From Pseudomonas sp. AN-1 (GTDB lineage: Bacteria; Pseudomonadota; Gammaproteobacteria; Pseudomonadales; Pseudomonadaceae), in NCBI RefSeq assembly GCF_034057115.1, contig NZ_CP139195.1, positions 3,844,001 to 3,908,000 of the forward strand: a stretch of DNA of 64,000 nucleotides, in the 5' to 3' direction. The position numbers were made by a program, and so were the translations under genes. The stretch's first letter is position 1, and each line of letters opens with the position of its first letter. Below the pieces are notes generated by a model. That model was given only the letters and a program-made list of their open reading frames with translations. It was not told the origin of the DNA and made no database searches. Below are positions 46,852 through 62,568 of this stretch, piece after piece.

Positions 46852-49263
46852 TCAGAACAGGTCGATGGGTACTGCAGCCGGCTCGCTGCCGAACTGGTCC
46901 CGGAAGCCGTCGCTGCTGACTTCCTGCGCCGGCTGCGGCGGTGCGTCCTTGTTGAACAGCTCGAAGAAGGCGCCGCTGGCCCCGGCGGCGGCGGCGCGAC
47001 CGGTGGTCGGGTCGATGCGCAGGCGCAGCAGGCCCTCCGGTTCCGGCGGCAGGTGCATCGGGCGGTCCTTGAGGGCAACGTCCATGTAGCGGATCCAGAT
47101 CGGCAGGGCCACGGTGCCGCCGTATTCGTGTCGGCCGAGGCTCTGCGGCTGGTCGAAGCCGGCCCAGGCGGTGGTGACGAAGTCGCCGTTGTAGCCGGCG
47201 AACCAGGAGTCCTTCTGCTCGTTGGTGGTGCCGGTCTTGCCAGCCAGGTCGCTGCGCCCCAGGCTCAGGGCGCGACGGCCGGTACCGCGATTGATCACGT
47301 CCTGCAGCATGCTGGTCATGATGTAGGCGGTGCGTGCATCGATCGCCCGCTGGGCCTGCTGGGCGGGCGCCGCCTGCGGGCTGCCGGTGGTGGGCGCAGC
47401 GTCGCTGGCCATCACCGGCGCCGGCTCCTGCGCGCCCGGTACCCGCGGCGGGTTGGCCTGGTACAGGGTCTTGCCGTCGCGGTCGTCGATGCGGGTGATC
47501 AGGTAGGGCTGCACCCGGTAGCCGCCATTGGCGAATACCGCGTAGCCGGTGGTCACCTCGAGGGGAGTGAGGTTGGCGGTGCCGAGGGCCAGGGAGAAGT
47601 TGCGCGGCAACTCCTCCGGGGGCAGGCCGAAGCGCTTGCCGTAGTCGAGGGCGTAGTCGATGCCGATCTCCTGCAGCAGGCGGATCGATACCAGGTTGCG
47701 CGACCTGAACAGGGCCTCGCGCATGCGGATCGGGCCGAGGAAGGTATTGTTGTCGTTCTTCGGACGCCAGACTTCGCCGCTGTAGGGGTCGACGAACTCG
47801 ATGGGGGCGTCGTTGATCAGGCTGGCGGCGGTGAAACCCTTGTCCAGGGCGGCGCTGTAGACGAACGGCTTGAAGCTCGAGCCGGGCTGACGCTTGGCCT
47901 GGGTGGCGCGGTTGTAGTTGCTCTGCTCGAAGGCGAAGCCGCCGATCAGGGCGCGGATCGCACCATCGGCCGGGTCCAGGGAGACCAGCGCGCCCTGGGC
48001 CTGCGGCAGCTGGGCGAAGCGCAGGCTGCCGTCGGCCTGGCGCTGCACGCGGATCAGGTCGCCTTTCTGCACCACGTCGGCCGGTTTGCTCGGCTGGCGG
48101 CCCAGGCTATTGTTGCCGAGGCGCGGGCGTGCCCAGCGCATGGTGTCCCAGGCCACGGCTTCCTCGCTGCCGCCGCGGGTCAGGATGCGGATGCCGTCGC
48201 TGTCGATGGCGCTGACGATCGCCGGCTCCAGGCCGCCGAGAGTGCGCTGTTCGGCCAGCCTGCCCAGCCAGCCTGTCGCGTCGAGCTGTGGCAGGCGTTG
48301 CTCCGGGCCGCGGTAGCCGTGACGCTGGTCGTACTCGATCAGGCCGTCGCGCAGGGCCTGGTTGGCCGCGCTCTGCAGTCTGCTGCTGACGGTGGTGTGG
48401 ACACGATAGCCTTCGGTATAGGCGTCGCTGCCGAAGCGACCGATGATTTCCGCGCGGGCCATCTCCGCCACGTAAGGGGCCTCCAGCTCCGGCGGGCTGG
48501 CAGCCTGCTGGCGCACTTCGACGGGTTCGGCCAGTGCGCTCTGATAGCGCTGCAGGTCGATCTTGCCCAGCTCGTGCATGCGCGAGAGGATCCAGTCGCG
48601 GCGGATCTTGGCGCGCTCGGGGTTGACCACCGGGTTGTAGCGCGAGGGAGCCTTGGGCAGGCCGGCGATCATCGCCAGCTGGGCCAGCGACAGCTCGCCG
48701 ATCGGCTTGCCGTAGTAGATCTGTGCCGCCGCCTCGATGCCGTAGGCGCGGTTGCCAAGATAGATCTTGTTGACGTAGAGCTCGAGGATCTCGTTCTTGC
48801 CGAGCGCCCGCTCGATCTGCAGGGCCAGGAGTATCTCGTTGATTTTCCTCGAGAAACTTCTCTCGTTGGAGAGGAAGAAGTTCTTCGCCACCTGCATGGT
48901 GATGGTGCTGCCGCCGGTCTGGATCTGCCCGCTCTTCAGCAATTGCGCCGCGGCACGCATCAGGCTCTTGACGTCGATGCCATGATGGCGGGCGAAATTG
49001 TCATCCTCTGCCGCCAGCAGGGCATCGATGAAGTCCTGGGGGATGTCGGCGAAGGCGATGGGGCTGCGGCGCATCTCGCCGAATTCGGCGATCAGCTTGG
49101 CGTCGGCGCTGTAGACCCGCAGCGGTACCTGCATGCGCACGTTGCGCAGCGTTTCGACGGAGGGCAGGCCCGGGCTGAGATAGAGGAAGGTGCCGCTGAA
49201 GCCGAGCAGCAATGCGCTGAGCAGGGCGACACAGGTCCACGACAGAAGCTTCAACAGACGCAT
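46852..49263 (-). CDS. ponA: Penicillin-binding protein 1A, bifunctional peptidoglycan synthase
   Basis: An 803-aa class A PBP. After one membrane helix (residues 8-30) comes the GT51 glycosyltransferase domain (AAEDDNFARHHGID with catalytic Glu, GGSTITMQVAKNFFL), an OB-like insert, then the transpeptidase domain with RQPGSSFKPF (active Ser in SxxK), SRN (FRSRNLVSI) and KTGTT. A long Pro/Ala linker lies between about residues 630 and 665. Start MRLLKLLSW at 49263. Divergent from pilM, as in P. aeruginosa. Confidence 0.97.
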   Translation of the reverse strand: MRLLKLLSWTCVALLSALLLGFSGTFLYLSPGLPSVETLRNVRMQVPLRVYSADAKLIAEFGEMRRSPIAFADIPQDFIDALLAAEDDNFARHHGIDVKSLMRAAAQLLKSGQIQTGGSTITMQVAKNFFLSNERSFSRKINEILLALQIERALGKNEILELYVNKIYLGNRAYGIEAAAQIYYGKPIGELSLAQLAMIAGLPKAPSRYNPVVNPERAKIRRDWILSRMHELGKIDLQRYQSALAEPVEVRQQAASPPELEAPYVAEMARAEIIGRFGSDAYTEGYRVHTTVSSRLQSAANQALRDGLIEYDQRHGYRGPEQRLPQLDATGWLGRLAEQRTLGGLEPAIVSAIDSDGIRILTRGGSEEAVAWDTMRWARPRLGNNSLGRQPSKPADVVQKGDLIRVQRQADGSLRFAQLPQAQGALVSLDPADGAIRALIGGFAFEQSNYNRATQAKRQPGSSFKPFVYSAALDKGFTAASLINDAPIEFVDPYSGEVWRPKNDNNTFLGPIRMREALFRSRNLVSIRLLQEIGIDYALDYGKRFGLPPEELPRNFSLALGTANLTPLEVTTGYAVFANGGYRVQPYLITRIDDRDGKTLYQANPPRVPGAQEPAPVMASDAAPTTGSPQAAPAQQAQRAIDARTAYIMTSMLQDVINRGTGRRALSLGRSDLAGKTGTTNEQKDSWFAGYNGDFVTTAWAGFDQPQSLGRHEYGGTVALPIWIRYMDVALKDRPMHLPPEPEGLLRLRIDPTTGRAAAAGASGAFFELFNKDAPPQPAQEVSSDGFRDQFGSEPAAVPIDLF

Positions 49264-49417
49264 TGGGAATCTGGCTTGTCCGGGGGGAAAGGCGGTGACT
49301 GGGCGGCAGGGAAAAGGCAAAAGCTGTTCACATTATAAGTGTTTTTTCCCCGAGGTAGCCATTTACCCCTCTGTCAAGTGGGGGTGTTTAATGCTGAAAT
49401 ACGCGAACCGTCCGTAA

Positions 49418-50508
<1,091 letters not shown>

Positions 50509-50509
<1 letters not shown>

Positions 50510-51099
50510 TGGCCAGAATCAACCTTCTTCCCTGGCGCGAGCAGCGCCGCGAGGAGCGCAAGCAGCGTTTCCTGGTGGCGCTCGGAGCTGTGCTGGTGGG
50601 TGGTGCTGCGCTGGTGTTCGCCGGCGACCGCTACCTGAACATGGCCATCGAGCAGCAGAACGCACGCAACGACTTCGTGCGCAAGGAAATCGCCGTGCTG
50701 GATGGGCGGATCAAGGAGATCAGCGAGTTGCGGCAGCGCCGTCAGCAGTTGCTGGAGCGGATGAAGATCATCCAGGACCTGCAGGGCAATCGGCCCATCA
50801 TCGGCCGGATCTTCGATCAACTGGTGCGTACCCTGCCCGATGGCGTGCACTTCACCGAACTGAAGATGACCGGCAAGAACATCGCCATCGGCGGCGCCGC
50901 CGAGTCCAACAATCGCGTGTCCACCCTGATGCGCAACCTGGATGCCTCCGAGTGGCTGGAGGCGCCCAACCTGACCGAGGTCAAGGCGGTGACCGCCGGT
51001 GCCGTGGACCAGGCCAACGTGTTCCAGCTGAGCGTGCAGCAGACCCAGCCCGAGAATGTTGACAAGTCCGTCGCCCAGCAAGGAGGTGCCAAGCAATGA
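50509..51099 (+). CDS. pilN: PilN, type IV pilus alignment complex
   Basis: A 196-aa protein. The N-terminal motif ARINLLPWREQRREERK binds the groove of PilM; one membrane helix (about 23-42), a coiled coil and a ferredoxin-like periplasmic domain follow. It overlaps pilM by one base and pilO by four. Confidence 0.96.
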
Positions 51100-51716
51100 G
51101 TCTGGCCGAATCCCTGGAAAGTCTGCGCAAGGTCAACCTCAACGAACTCGATGTCAACAACCTGGGTTCCTGGCCGGGCCCGGTCAAGGTCATCGCCGGC
51201 ATCCTGCTGTTCGTGGCGGTACTGGCGCTGGGCTACAACTTCCATCTCATGGATCTGCAGACGCAGCTCGACCAGCAGCGCAGCGAGGAGGAAACTCTCA
51301 AGCAGCAGTTCGCCACCAAGGCCTTCCAGGCCGCCAACCTGGATGCCTACCGCCAGCAGATGGTGGAGATGGAGCAGTCCTTCGGCGCCCTGCTGCGGCA
51401 GCTGCCCAGCGATACCGAGGTGCCCGGCCTGCTCGAGGACATCACCCGCACCGGCCTTGGCAGCGGTCTGGAGTTCGAGGAGATCAAGCTGCTGCCGGAA
51501 GTCACCCAGCAGTTCTACATCGAGTTGCCGATCCAGATCCGCGTGGTCGGCGGCTACCACGACCTGGCCACCTTCGTCAGTGGCGCCGCCAGTCTGCCGC
51601 GGATCGTCACCCTGCACGATTTCGAGATCAAGCCGCGGGGCGAGGTGGGCGACGCGAAGCTGGCGATGAGCATCCTGGCCAAGACCTACCGTTACAACGA
51701 CAAGGGGCTGAAATGA
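51096..51716 (+). CDS. pilO: PilO, type IV pilus alignment complex
   Basis: A 206-aa protein with a membrane helix at about 27-47, a periplasmic coiled coil (MDLQTQLDQQRSEEETLKQQ) and a ferredoxin-like domain. It heterodimerises with PilN and contacts PilP. ATGA overlap with pilN and with pilP show translational coupling. Confidence 0.96.
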   Translation: MSLAESLESLRKVNLNELDVNNLGSWPGPVKVIAGILLFVAVLALGYNFHLMDLQTQLDQQRSEEETLKQQFATKAFQAANLDAYRQQMVEMEQSFGALLRQLPSDTEVPGLLEDITRTGLGSGLEFEEIKLLPEVTQQFYIELPIQIRVVGGYHDLATFVSGAASLPRIVTLHDFEIKPRGEVGDAKLAMSILAKTYRYNDKGLK

Positions 51717-52243
51717 TGAACGGCTCCCGCCTGATTATCGGCAGCCTGCTGCTGCTCAGCCTCACCGCCTGCGACTCCGCGGGAGACTTCGCCGACCTGC
51801 AGGCCTACATGAACGAGGTGCGCGCGCGCCCCAAGGGGGAAATCGAGCCGCTGCCCAAGTTCCAGCCCTACGAGGCCTTCACCTACAGCGCGGCGGCGAT
51901 GCGCAGTCCGTTCCAGCCGCCAGTCAGGGTCGACCTGCAGAAGCGGCAGAAGGGCTCGGCGGAAATCAAGCCCGACGAGACGCGGCCCAAGCAGTTCCTT
52001 GAGGGCTTCAACATCGAGATGTTCCAGATGGTCGGCCTGCTGGCCAATGGCAACGGCCGCTTCGCCCTGGTCAACGGTGCCGGTGGAGTGCACCGGGTCA
52101 AGGTCGGCGACTACCTGGGGCGCAACCACGGCCGCATCGTAACGATCGCCGACGACCGCATCGAGGTCGTCGAAATTGTTCCGGACGGCGAGGGGGGCTG
52201 GCTCGAGCGGCCGCGCACTCTTACCCTCAAAGAACGCTCCTGA
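51713..52243 (+). CDS. pilP: PilP, pilotin-like lipoprotein linking PilNO to PilQ
   Basis: A 176-aa inner-membrane lipoprotein: lipobox LTAC (Cys20) followed by Asp, a retention signal for the inner membrane, a disordered stretch and a C-terminal HR-like beta domain (FQMVGLLANGNGRFALV...HRVKVGDYLGRNHGRI) that binds the N0 domain of PilQ. Starts at 51713 in an ATGATG context with the pilO stop. Confidence 0.95.
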   Translation: MMNGSRLIIGSLLLLSLTACDSAGDFADLQAYMNEVRARPKGEIEPLPKFQPYEAFTYSAAAMRSPFQPPVRVDLQKRQKGSAEIKPDETRPKQFLEGFNIEMFQMVGLLANGNGRFALVNGAGGVHRVKVGDYLGRNHGRIVTIADDRIEVVEIVPDGEGGWLERPRTLTLKERS

Positions 52244-52298
52244 GGGTGGGCATCCACGCATGCACAATCCAATTCGGTCTGCACAACGGATTCAGACA

Positions 52299-54422
52299 AT
52301 GAACACTTGCATTTCGCGCTTCAGCCTGTCGCTGCTGGCGGCGCTGCTTTCGCCGGTGGCCCTGGCCGCCAACCTGCAGGGGCTCGATGTGGCGGCCCTG
52401 CCCGGGGACCGGGTCGAGCTGAAACTGGCCTTCGACGAGCCGGTGGCCGCCCCGCGTGGCTATACCATCGACCAGCCGGCGCGCATAGCCCTGGACCTGC
52501 CGGGAGTCAGCAACAGGCTCGGTTCGCGCAATCGCGAACTGGGCGTCGGCAATGCCCGTAGCCTGACCGTGGTCGAGGCCAAGGATCGTACCCGGCTGAT
52601 CATCAACCTCAACAGCCAGGCGCCCTACAGCACGCGCGTCGAGGGCAACAACCTGTTCGTCGTGGTCGGCGGCTCGTCGGCGGCCGCCGCCGGCAGCGTC
52701 AGTGCGGCCCCGGCGGCGGCAGTCCGGCCGCTGGCCCAGGCTCCGCAGCCGTTCGTGCCGGCCGGCAAGGCGATCCGCAACATCGATTTCCAGCGCGGCG
52801 AGCAGGGCGAAGGCAACGTCGTCATCGACCTGTCCGAGGCCGGTATCTCGCCCGACATCCAGGAGAGTGGCGGCAGGATCCGCCTCGAGTTTCCGCGCAC
52901 TCTGTTGCCCGAGCAGTTGCGCGCGCGCCTGGACGTGAAGGATTTCGCCACCCCGGTGCAGTTCGTCAACGCCTCCGTCAGCGGCGACAAGGCCACCATC
53001 GTCATCGAGCCGAGCGGCCATTACGACTACCTCGCCTACCAGACCGACAACCGGCTGACCATCAGCGTCAAGCCGCTGACCCAGGCGGATGTGGAGAAGC
53101 GCAAGGGCGAGCGCTTCGCCTATACCGGCGAGAAACTGTCGCTGAACTTCCAGGATATCGACGTGCGCTCGGTGCTGCAGCTGATCGCCGATTTCACCGA
53201 CCTCAACCTGGTGGCCAGCGACACCGTGCAGGGCAACATCACCCTGCGTCTGCAGAACGTACCCTGGGATCAGGCGCTGGATCTGGTGCTGAAGACCAAG
53301 GGCCTGGACAAGCGCAAGATCGGCAACGTGCTGCTGGTGGCGCCGGCCGACGAGATCGCCGCCCGCGAGCGCCAGGAACTGGAGGCGCAGAAGCAGATCG
53401 CCGAACTGGCACCGCTGCGCCGTGAAGTGCTGCAGCTCAACTATGCGAAGGCTTCGGATATCGCCGGTCTGTTCAAGGAATACTCCGAGAGTGCCGAGCA
53501 GAAGGACATGCGCGGTTCGCTGATCTACGACGATCGCACCAACAGCCTGATCGCCCACCTGACCGAGGAGCGCCTGGACGAGCTGCGCCGCATCGTCACC
53601 CAGCTGGACATCCCGGTGCGCCAGGTGATGATCGAGGCGCGCATCGTCGAGGCCACCGTCGGCTACGACAAGAGCCTGGGGGTACGCTGGGGGGGGGCCT
53701 TCTATGGGGATGACAAGTGGACCGTCTACGGCAAGGACGGGGCAAGAACGATCGATGATGACGGTGTCCTGAGGCTTCCTGGAAGCAGCACGATTGGCAA
53801 TTTTGAGGCAGAGGAGGGGACGGCTCCGGTTCCCTTTGTCGATATGGGTGTGTTGGACAGCACGTCCGGCCTCGGCATCGGCTTCATCACCGACAACGTG
53901 ATCCTCGATCTGCAGCTGTCCGCCATGGAGGCCAGCGGCAACGGCGAGGTGATCTCGCAACCCAAGGTGGTCACCTCGGACAAGGAGACGGCGAAGATCC
54001 TCAAGGGCTCGGAAGTGCCCTATCAGGAGGCCAGCTCCAGCGGCGCCACCACCATCGCGTTCAAGGAAGCGGCGCTGGCCCTGGAGGTGACCCCGCAGAT
54101 CACCCCGGACAACCGGGTGGTCATGGAGGTCAAGGTGACCAAGGATGCGCCCGACTTCTCCAAGTCGGTCAACGGCGTTCCGCCGATCGACAAGAACGAG
54201 GTCAACGCCAAGGTGCTGGCCGCGGATGGCGAGACCATCGTCATCGGCGGGGTGTTCTCCAATACCCAGACGCGCTCGGTGGAGAAGGTACCGTTTCTCG
54301 GCGATCTGCCGTTCCTCGGCCGCTTGTTCCGCCGCGATTCGGTCAGCGATTCGAAATCCGAGCTGCTGATCTTCCTCACCCCGCGTATCATGGACACCCA
54401 GGCAATTTCGGTGAGTCGTTGA
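52299..54422 (+). CDS. pilQ: PilQ, type IV pilus outer-membrane secretin
   Basis: A 707-aa secretin. Signal peptide to about residue 24 (SPVALAA), two AMIN domains (about 28-125 and 160-265), STN/N0 and N1 domains at about 290-440, and the secretin domain (about 460-705) ending AADGETIVIGGVFSNTQTRS...VPFLGDLPFLGRLFR. It is the pore for the pilus. Start MNTCISRF at 52299 aligns with the P. aeruginosa protein; an upstream ATG at 52260 lacks support. Residues about 465-520 are encoded by DNA of unusually low GC with rare codons. Confidence 0.97.
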   Translation: MNTCISRFSLSLLAALLSPVALAANLQGLDVAALPGDRVELKLAFDEPVAAPRGYTIDQPARIALDLPGVSNRLGSRNRELGVGNARSLTVVEAKDRTRLIINLNSQAPYSTRVEGNNLFVVVGGSSAAAAGSVSAAPAAAVRPLAQAPQPFVPAGKAIRNIDFQRGEQGEGNVVIDLSEAGISPDIQESGGRIRLEFPRTLLPEQLRARLDVKDFATPVQFVNASVSGDKATIVIEPSGHYDYLAYQTDNRLTISVKPLTQADVEKRKGERFAYTGEKLSLNFQDIDVRSVLQLIADFTDLNLVASDTVQGNITLRLQNVPWDQALDLVLKTKGLDKRKIGNVLLVAPADEIAARERQELEAQKQIAELAPLRREVLQLNYAKASDIAGLFKEYSESAEQKDMRGSLIYDDRTNSLIAHLTEERLDELRRIVTQLDIPVRQVMIEARIVEATVGYDKSLGVRWGGAFYGDDKWTVYGKDGARTIDDDGVLRLPGSSTIGNFEAEEGTAPVPFVDMGVLDSTSGLGIGFITDNVILDLQLSAMEASGNGEVISQPKVVTSDKETAKILKGSEVPYQEASSSGATTIAFKEAALALEVTPQITPDNRVVMEVKVTKDAPDFSKSVNGVPPIDKNEVNAKVLAADGETIVIGGVFSNTQTRSVEKVPFLGDLPFLGRLFRRDSVSDSKSELLIFLTPRIMDTQAISVSR

Positions 54423-54425
54423 TAC

Positions 54426-54944
54426 GTGCGCAATGTGATACTCGTGGGCCCGATGGGGGCTGGCAAGAGCACCATCGGGCGTCTTCTGGCCAAGGAGCTG
54501 CACCTGTCGTTCAAGGATTCCGACAAGGAAATCGAGGTGCGCACCGGTGCGGACATCCCGTGGATCTTCGATGTCGAAGGCGAGCAGGGTTTCCGCGAGC
54601 GCGAGCAGGCGGTGATCGCCGACCTCTGTCATGAGGATGGCCTGGTGCTGGCCACCGGCGGCGGCGCGGTGTTGCGCCCGGCCAATCGCGAAGCGCTGCG
54701 CGCTGGTGGACGGGTGGTCTACCTGCACACCTCGGTGGAGCAGCAGCTGGAGCGCACTGCGCGGGATCGCAATCGCCCGCTGTTGCGCACGGCCAATCCC
54801 GGCCAGGTGCTGCGTGAGTTGATGGCGCTCCGCGACCCCCTCTATCGCGAGATTGCCGACGTGATCATCGAGACCGACCAGCGACCGCCGCGCCTGGTGG
54901 TGCAGGAAGTGCTGGGCCGCCTGGAGCAGTTGCCCCCTCGTTGA
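54426..54944 (+). CDS. aroK: Shikimate kinase
   Basis: A 172-aa P-loop kinase that phosphorylates shikimate. Walker [10 protein letters not shown], the shikimate-binding [20 protein letters not shown] and TGGGAVLR are all seen, as is the lid RDRNRPLLR. Start is GTG at 54426, giving the conserved [11 protein letters not shown]-terminus. It follows pilQ by three bases, the common pilQ-aroK-aroB arrangement. Confidence 0.97.
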   Translation: MRNVILVGPMGAGKSTIGRLLAKELHLSFKDSDKEIEVRTGADIPWIFDVEGEQGFREREQAVIADLCHEDGLVLATGGGAVLRPANREALRAGGRVVYLHTSVEQQLERTARDRNRPLLRTANPGQVLRELMALRDPLYREIADVIIETDQRPPRLVVQEVLGRLEQLPPR

Positions 54945-55042
54945 GCGCTGGCGGCCGGCGTCTACGACCAAGGCGCAAGTCCGCTCCGAATGGGGGGCGA
55001 ACTGCGCTATCCTAGTGGTCTTTTTCCATGAGCGGGGGCCAC

Positions 55043-56140
55043 ATGCGGACTCTTCACGTCGATCTCGGCGAGCGCAGCTATCCCATCTTCATCGGCGCTG
55101 GTCTGCTCGACCGGCGCGACTGCTTCACTCCCTACATTGCCGGCCGCCAGGTGGCGATCGTCACCAACCAGACGGTGGCGCCGCTGTATCTGCAGCGCCT
55201 GCTGGACACCCTGCAGGGCTACCAGGTGACGCCCATCGTCCTGCCCGACGGCGAGGCGTTCAAGAGCTGGGAAACCCTGCAGCTGATCTTCGACGGCCTG
55301 CTCGAGGCGCGCCACGACCGGCGCACCACCCTGATCGCCCTCGGCGGCGGAGTGATCGGCGACATGGCCGGTTTCGCCGCCGCCTGCTACCAGCGTGGTG
55401 TCGATTTCATCCAGGTGCCGACCACCCTGTTGTCGCAGGTGGACTCCTCGGTGGGTGGCAAGACCGGTATCAACCACCCGCTGGGCAAGAACATGATCGG
55501 CGCCTTCTACCAGCCGAAGGCAGTGGTGATCGATACGGCGACCCTGGGAACCCTGCCGGCGCGCGAACTGTCGGCCGGCCTCGCCGAGATGATCAAGTAC
55601 GGGCTGATCTGCGATGAGCCGTTCCTTGCCTGGCTGGAACTGCACATCGATGCGCTGCGCGCGCTGGACGCCGAGGCGGTCAGCGAGGCGGTCGAGCGCT
55701 CCTGCGCGGCCAAGGCGCGGGTGGTGAATGCCGACGAGCGTGAGTCCGGCGTGCGCGCCACTCTCAACCTCGGCCACACCTTCGGCCATGCCATCGAGAC
55801 CGAGATGGGTTACGGGGTCTGGCTGCATGGCGAGGCGGTGGCGGCCGGCACGGTGATGGCGCTGGAAATGTCCTGCCGTCTTGGCTGGATCGATGCCGCG
55901 GCTCGCGATCGCGGTATCCGCCTGCTGGCGCGCGCCGGTCTGCCGCTGGTGCCCCCGGCGGAAATGGGGCCGGAGGAATTCCTGCGCCACATGGCGGTCG
56001 ACAAGAAGGTTCTCGATGGCCAGTTGCGTCTGGTGCTGCTGCGCCAGCTCGGCGAGGCCGTGGTCACCGCGGACTACCCCCGCGAGGTTCTCGAGGCGAC
56101 GTTGCGTACGGACTACGCTGCGCTGGTCCGTCAAGCATGA
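55043..56140 (+). CDS. aroB: 3-dehydroquinate synthase
   Basis: A 365-aa enzyme that cyclises DAHP to 3-dehydroquinate using NAD and a metal. [40 protein letters not shown] and the zinc ligands in [11 protein letters not shown] and [10 protein letters not shown] are intact. Start [15 protein letters not shown] at 55043 is preferred to ATG 55028, which lacks a ribosome site. A terminator follows. Confidence 0.97.
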   Translation: MRTLHVDLGERSYPIFIGAGLLDRRDCFTPYIAGRQVAIVTNQTVAPLYLQRLLDTLQGYQVTPIVLPDGEAFKSWETLQLIFDGLLEARHDRRTTLIALGGGVIGDMAGFAAACYQRGVDFIQVPTTLLSQVDSSVGGKTGINHPLGKNMIGAFYQPKAVVIDTATLGTLPARELSAGLAEMIKYGLICDEPFLAWLELHIDALRALDAEAVSEAVERSCAAKARVVNADERESGVRATLNLGHTFGHAIETEMGYGVWLHGEAVAAGTVMALEMSCRLGWIDAAARDRGIRLLARAGLPLVPPAEMGPEEFLRHMAVDKKVLDGQLRLVLLRQLGEAVVTADYPREVLEATLRTDYAALVRQA

Positions 56141-56152
56141 AGTGAGCTGATG

Positions 56153-56179
56153 GCCCCGGCGTTCGCGCCGGGGCTTTTT
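56153..56179 (+). terminator. Intrinsic terminator after aroB
   Basis: A nine-base-pair stem, GCCCCGGCG with CGCCGGGGC around a TTCG loop, followed by five T, 12 bases after the aroB stop. Confidence 0.9.
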
Positions 56180-56201
56180 GTGCAAATGGGATGAGGCATT
56201 C

Positions 56202-57839
56202 ATGACCAGCCTGCAGGCCGATGAGGCATTTGTTGAGCATTACCAGTTTACGCACGACCCCTTCACCCCTCGGGTGCCGGGCTTCAAGTTCTTTCCCGCG
56301 CAGCGCAAGCCGGTGCTGGCGCAGTTGCACCAGCTGGCGCGCTACAGCGCACTGATGCAGGTGGTGACCGGCCCTCTGGGCAGCGGCAAGACGCTGCTGC
56401 GCCAGGCGCTGGTCGCCAGCAGCAACAAGACCAGCGTGGTCAGCGTGCCGGTCTCGGCCCGCCAGGCAGCCAGCAGTCCCATGCTGCTGCGCGCCTTCAG
56501 CCACGGCCTGGGAGGCAGCTATCAGGATGTCGACGGCCTGCTCGGTCAGGTCGCCCGCCTCAATCAGGTCGGCCAGGAGGTCTACCTGCTGGTCGACGAT
56601 GCCGAGAAGCTGCAGGACGAGGCGCTGGATACCCTGGCGGCCCTGGCGGCCGGGGACAGCGATGGCCGCGCCCATGTGTTCCTGTTCGGCGAGCCTGAGC
56701 TGCTGGCGCGTCTGGATGCCCGCGGCAGGGCCGCCAACTGCCATGTACAGCAGCTGCAGCCCTACACTCTGGCCGATACCCGTGCCTACCTGGCGCAACG
56801 CCTGGAAGGTGCCGGTCAGGAGCTGGAGCTGTTCGATGATGCGCAGATAGAGGAGATCCACGCCGAGTCGGGAGGTTGGCCGGGAGCGATCAATCGGGTT
56901 GCCCGCGAGGTGCTGGTCGAGGCCATGCTGATCGAGCATCAGCCGCAGGCGCAGGCCGGTGGTGGCCTGAGCCTGCCGAAGAAGCACATCGTCGCCCTCG
57001 GCGTGGTGGTGGCCGGTGTGGCCCTGGCTCTGGTGATGAAGGGGGGCGCCCCGGAGCTGCCTCGGCCGGATGGTGTTCCGGCTGGTGAGTCTGGCGTGGC
57101 GAGCGCGCCGTCCATCGAGTTCGCCGGTGACGGCAAGGCGGTGCCGTTGCCGCTGGTCGGCCAGGGGCAGCCGGTGCCGCGCGAGCCGCTGGCGCGCGCC
57201 GCCGGACAGGCGGCGGTCGAGGAGCTGGATGCCGCCAACGCGGCCATGCCGCTGCCGGCGGCCGGCCAGCCGGTCACCCCGAGCAGCGCCACGCCGCCGC
57301 AGGAGCCGGTGGCCCCGGTCGCGCTCCCGCCGGTCGAGCCGGTCGCCAAGCCGGCGCCGATCCCGGCACCGGCTCCCGCCCCGGCGGCTGCACCGGCACC
57401 TGCACCGGCAGTCCAGTCTGCCGCAGTCGCCGCTGTGCCGGTCGCCAAGCCGGTTGCTGCGCCCCTGCCGGCGCCTGCCAAACCGGTCGCGGCGGCGCCG
57501 GCTCCGACCCAGGCTCCTGCACCAGCCTCGGCGGCTGGCGGCGCCGGCAACAGCGGCTGGTATCTGTCGCAGCCGGTCGGCCAGTACACCCTGCAGCTGC
57601 TCGGCACCAGTTCGGAGGCGGCGGCGCAGAGCATGGTGCGCGAGGGTGGCGGCGAATACCGCTACTTCCGCAAGCTGCACCAGGGCAAGCCGCTGTACGT
57701 GGTGACCTACGGCCGCTTCAGCAGCCCGGAGGCGGCGAAGTCGGCGGTGGGCGCCCTGCCGGGACGCCTGCAGGCCGGCAAGCCCTGGCCGCGGACCTTC
57801 GCCAGCATCCAGCAGGAAATCCGCCAGGCCGGTCGCTAG
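56202..57839 (+). CDS. DamX-like AAA/SPOR-domain protein
   Basis: A 545-aa protein. The N-terminal 260 residues form an ExeA-like AAA domain with Walker A TGPLGSGKTLLRQA and Walker B YLLVDDAE. One membrane helix lies near 265-285. A long Pro/Ala-rich periplasmic linker leads to a C-terminal SPOR domain (WYLSQPVGQYTLQLLGTSSEAAAQ...LYVVTYGRFSSPEAAKS). DamX of enteric bacteria has this layout and acts in cell division. Situated between aroB and gltB, as in P. aeruginosa. Start MTSLQADEAF at 56202. Confidence 0.9.
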   Translation: MTSLQADEAFVEHYQFTHDPFTPRVPGFKFFPAQRKPVLAQLHQLARYSALMQVVTGPLGSGKTLLRQALVASSNKTSVVSVPVSARQAASSPMLLRAFSHGLGGSYQDVDGLLGQVARLNQVGQEVYLLVDDAEKLQDEALDTLAALAAGDSDGRAHVFLFGEPELLARLDARGRAANCHVQQLQPYTLADTRAYLAQRLEGAGQELELFDDAQIEEIHAESGGWPGAINRVAREVLVEAMLIEHQPQAQAGGGLSLPKKHIVALGVVVAGVALALVMKGGAPELPRPDGVPAGESGVASAPSIEFAGDGKAVPLPLVGQGQPVPREPLARAAGQAAVEELDAANAAMPLPAAGQPVTPSSATPPQEPVAPVALPPVEPVAKPAPIPAPAPAPAAAPAPAPAVQSAAVAAVPVAKPVAAPLPAPAKPVAAAPAPTQAPAPASAAGGAGNSGWYLSQPVGQYTLQLLGTSSEAAAQSMVREGGGEYRYFRKLHQGKPLYVVTYGRFSSPEAAKSAVGALPGRLQAGKPWPRTFASIQQEIRQAGR

Positions 57840-57857
57840 ACTCGCTGAGGTGATGAA

Positions 57858-57893
57858 AAAACCGGCGATGCGCCTAGGCGCATCGCCGGTTTT
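57858..57893. terminator. Intrinsic terminator after the DamX-like gene
   Basis: A perfect palindromic stem of 15 or more base pairs centred on CCTAGG, starting AAAACCGGCGATGCG and ending in a T-rich tail, 18 bases after the stop. Confidence 0.9.
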
Positions 57894-58073
57894 CTTTTAT
57901 AAATGCGACATCGAATTTTCGCTTACGCGTCATTTTTGCTTTTTCGGTCATGGTGTGCACGCTACAATGGCGCATCCGTGATCGCAGCAAGCGCCGCAAA
58001 CGTGGTAGGAAAGCGGGACAAAGTTGCGAAGAAACGCCCGAATCGAATAGAAAGCTAGCCGGTGAGAGTGTCT

Positions 58074-62519
<4,446 letters not shown>

Positions 62520-62568
62520 GGCCGAGCCAGACCGAGGCCCGTCCGCGCGGGCCCGGTCATCCAGATGA

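Noticed and set aside
52260-52298. Earlier start for pilQ
   Set aside because: The ATG at 52260 would add 13 residues before a good signal peptide and does not match the known protein N-terminus.
52227-54971. Minus-strand frame of about 914 codons opposite pilQ
   Set aside because: Shadow frame with no recognisable domain; pilQ is intact.
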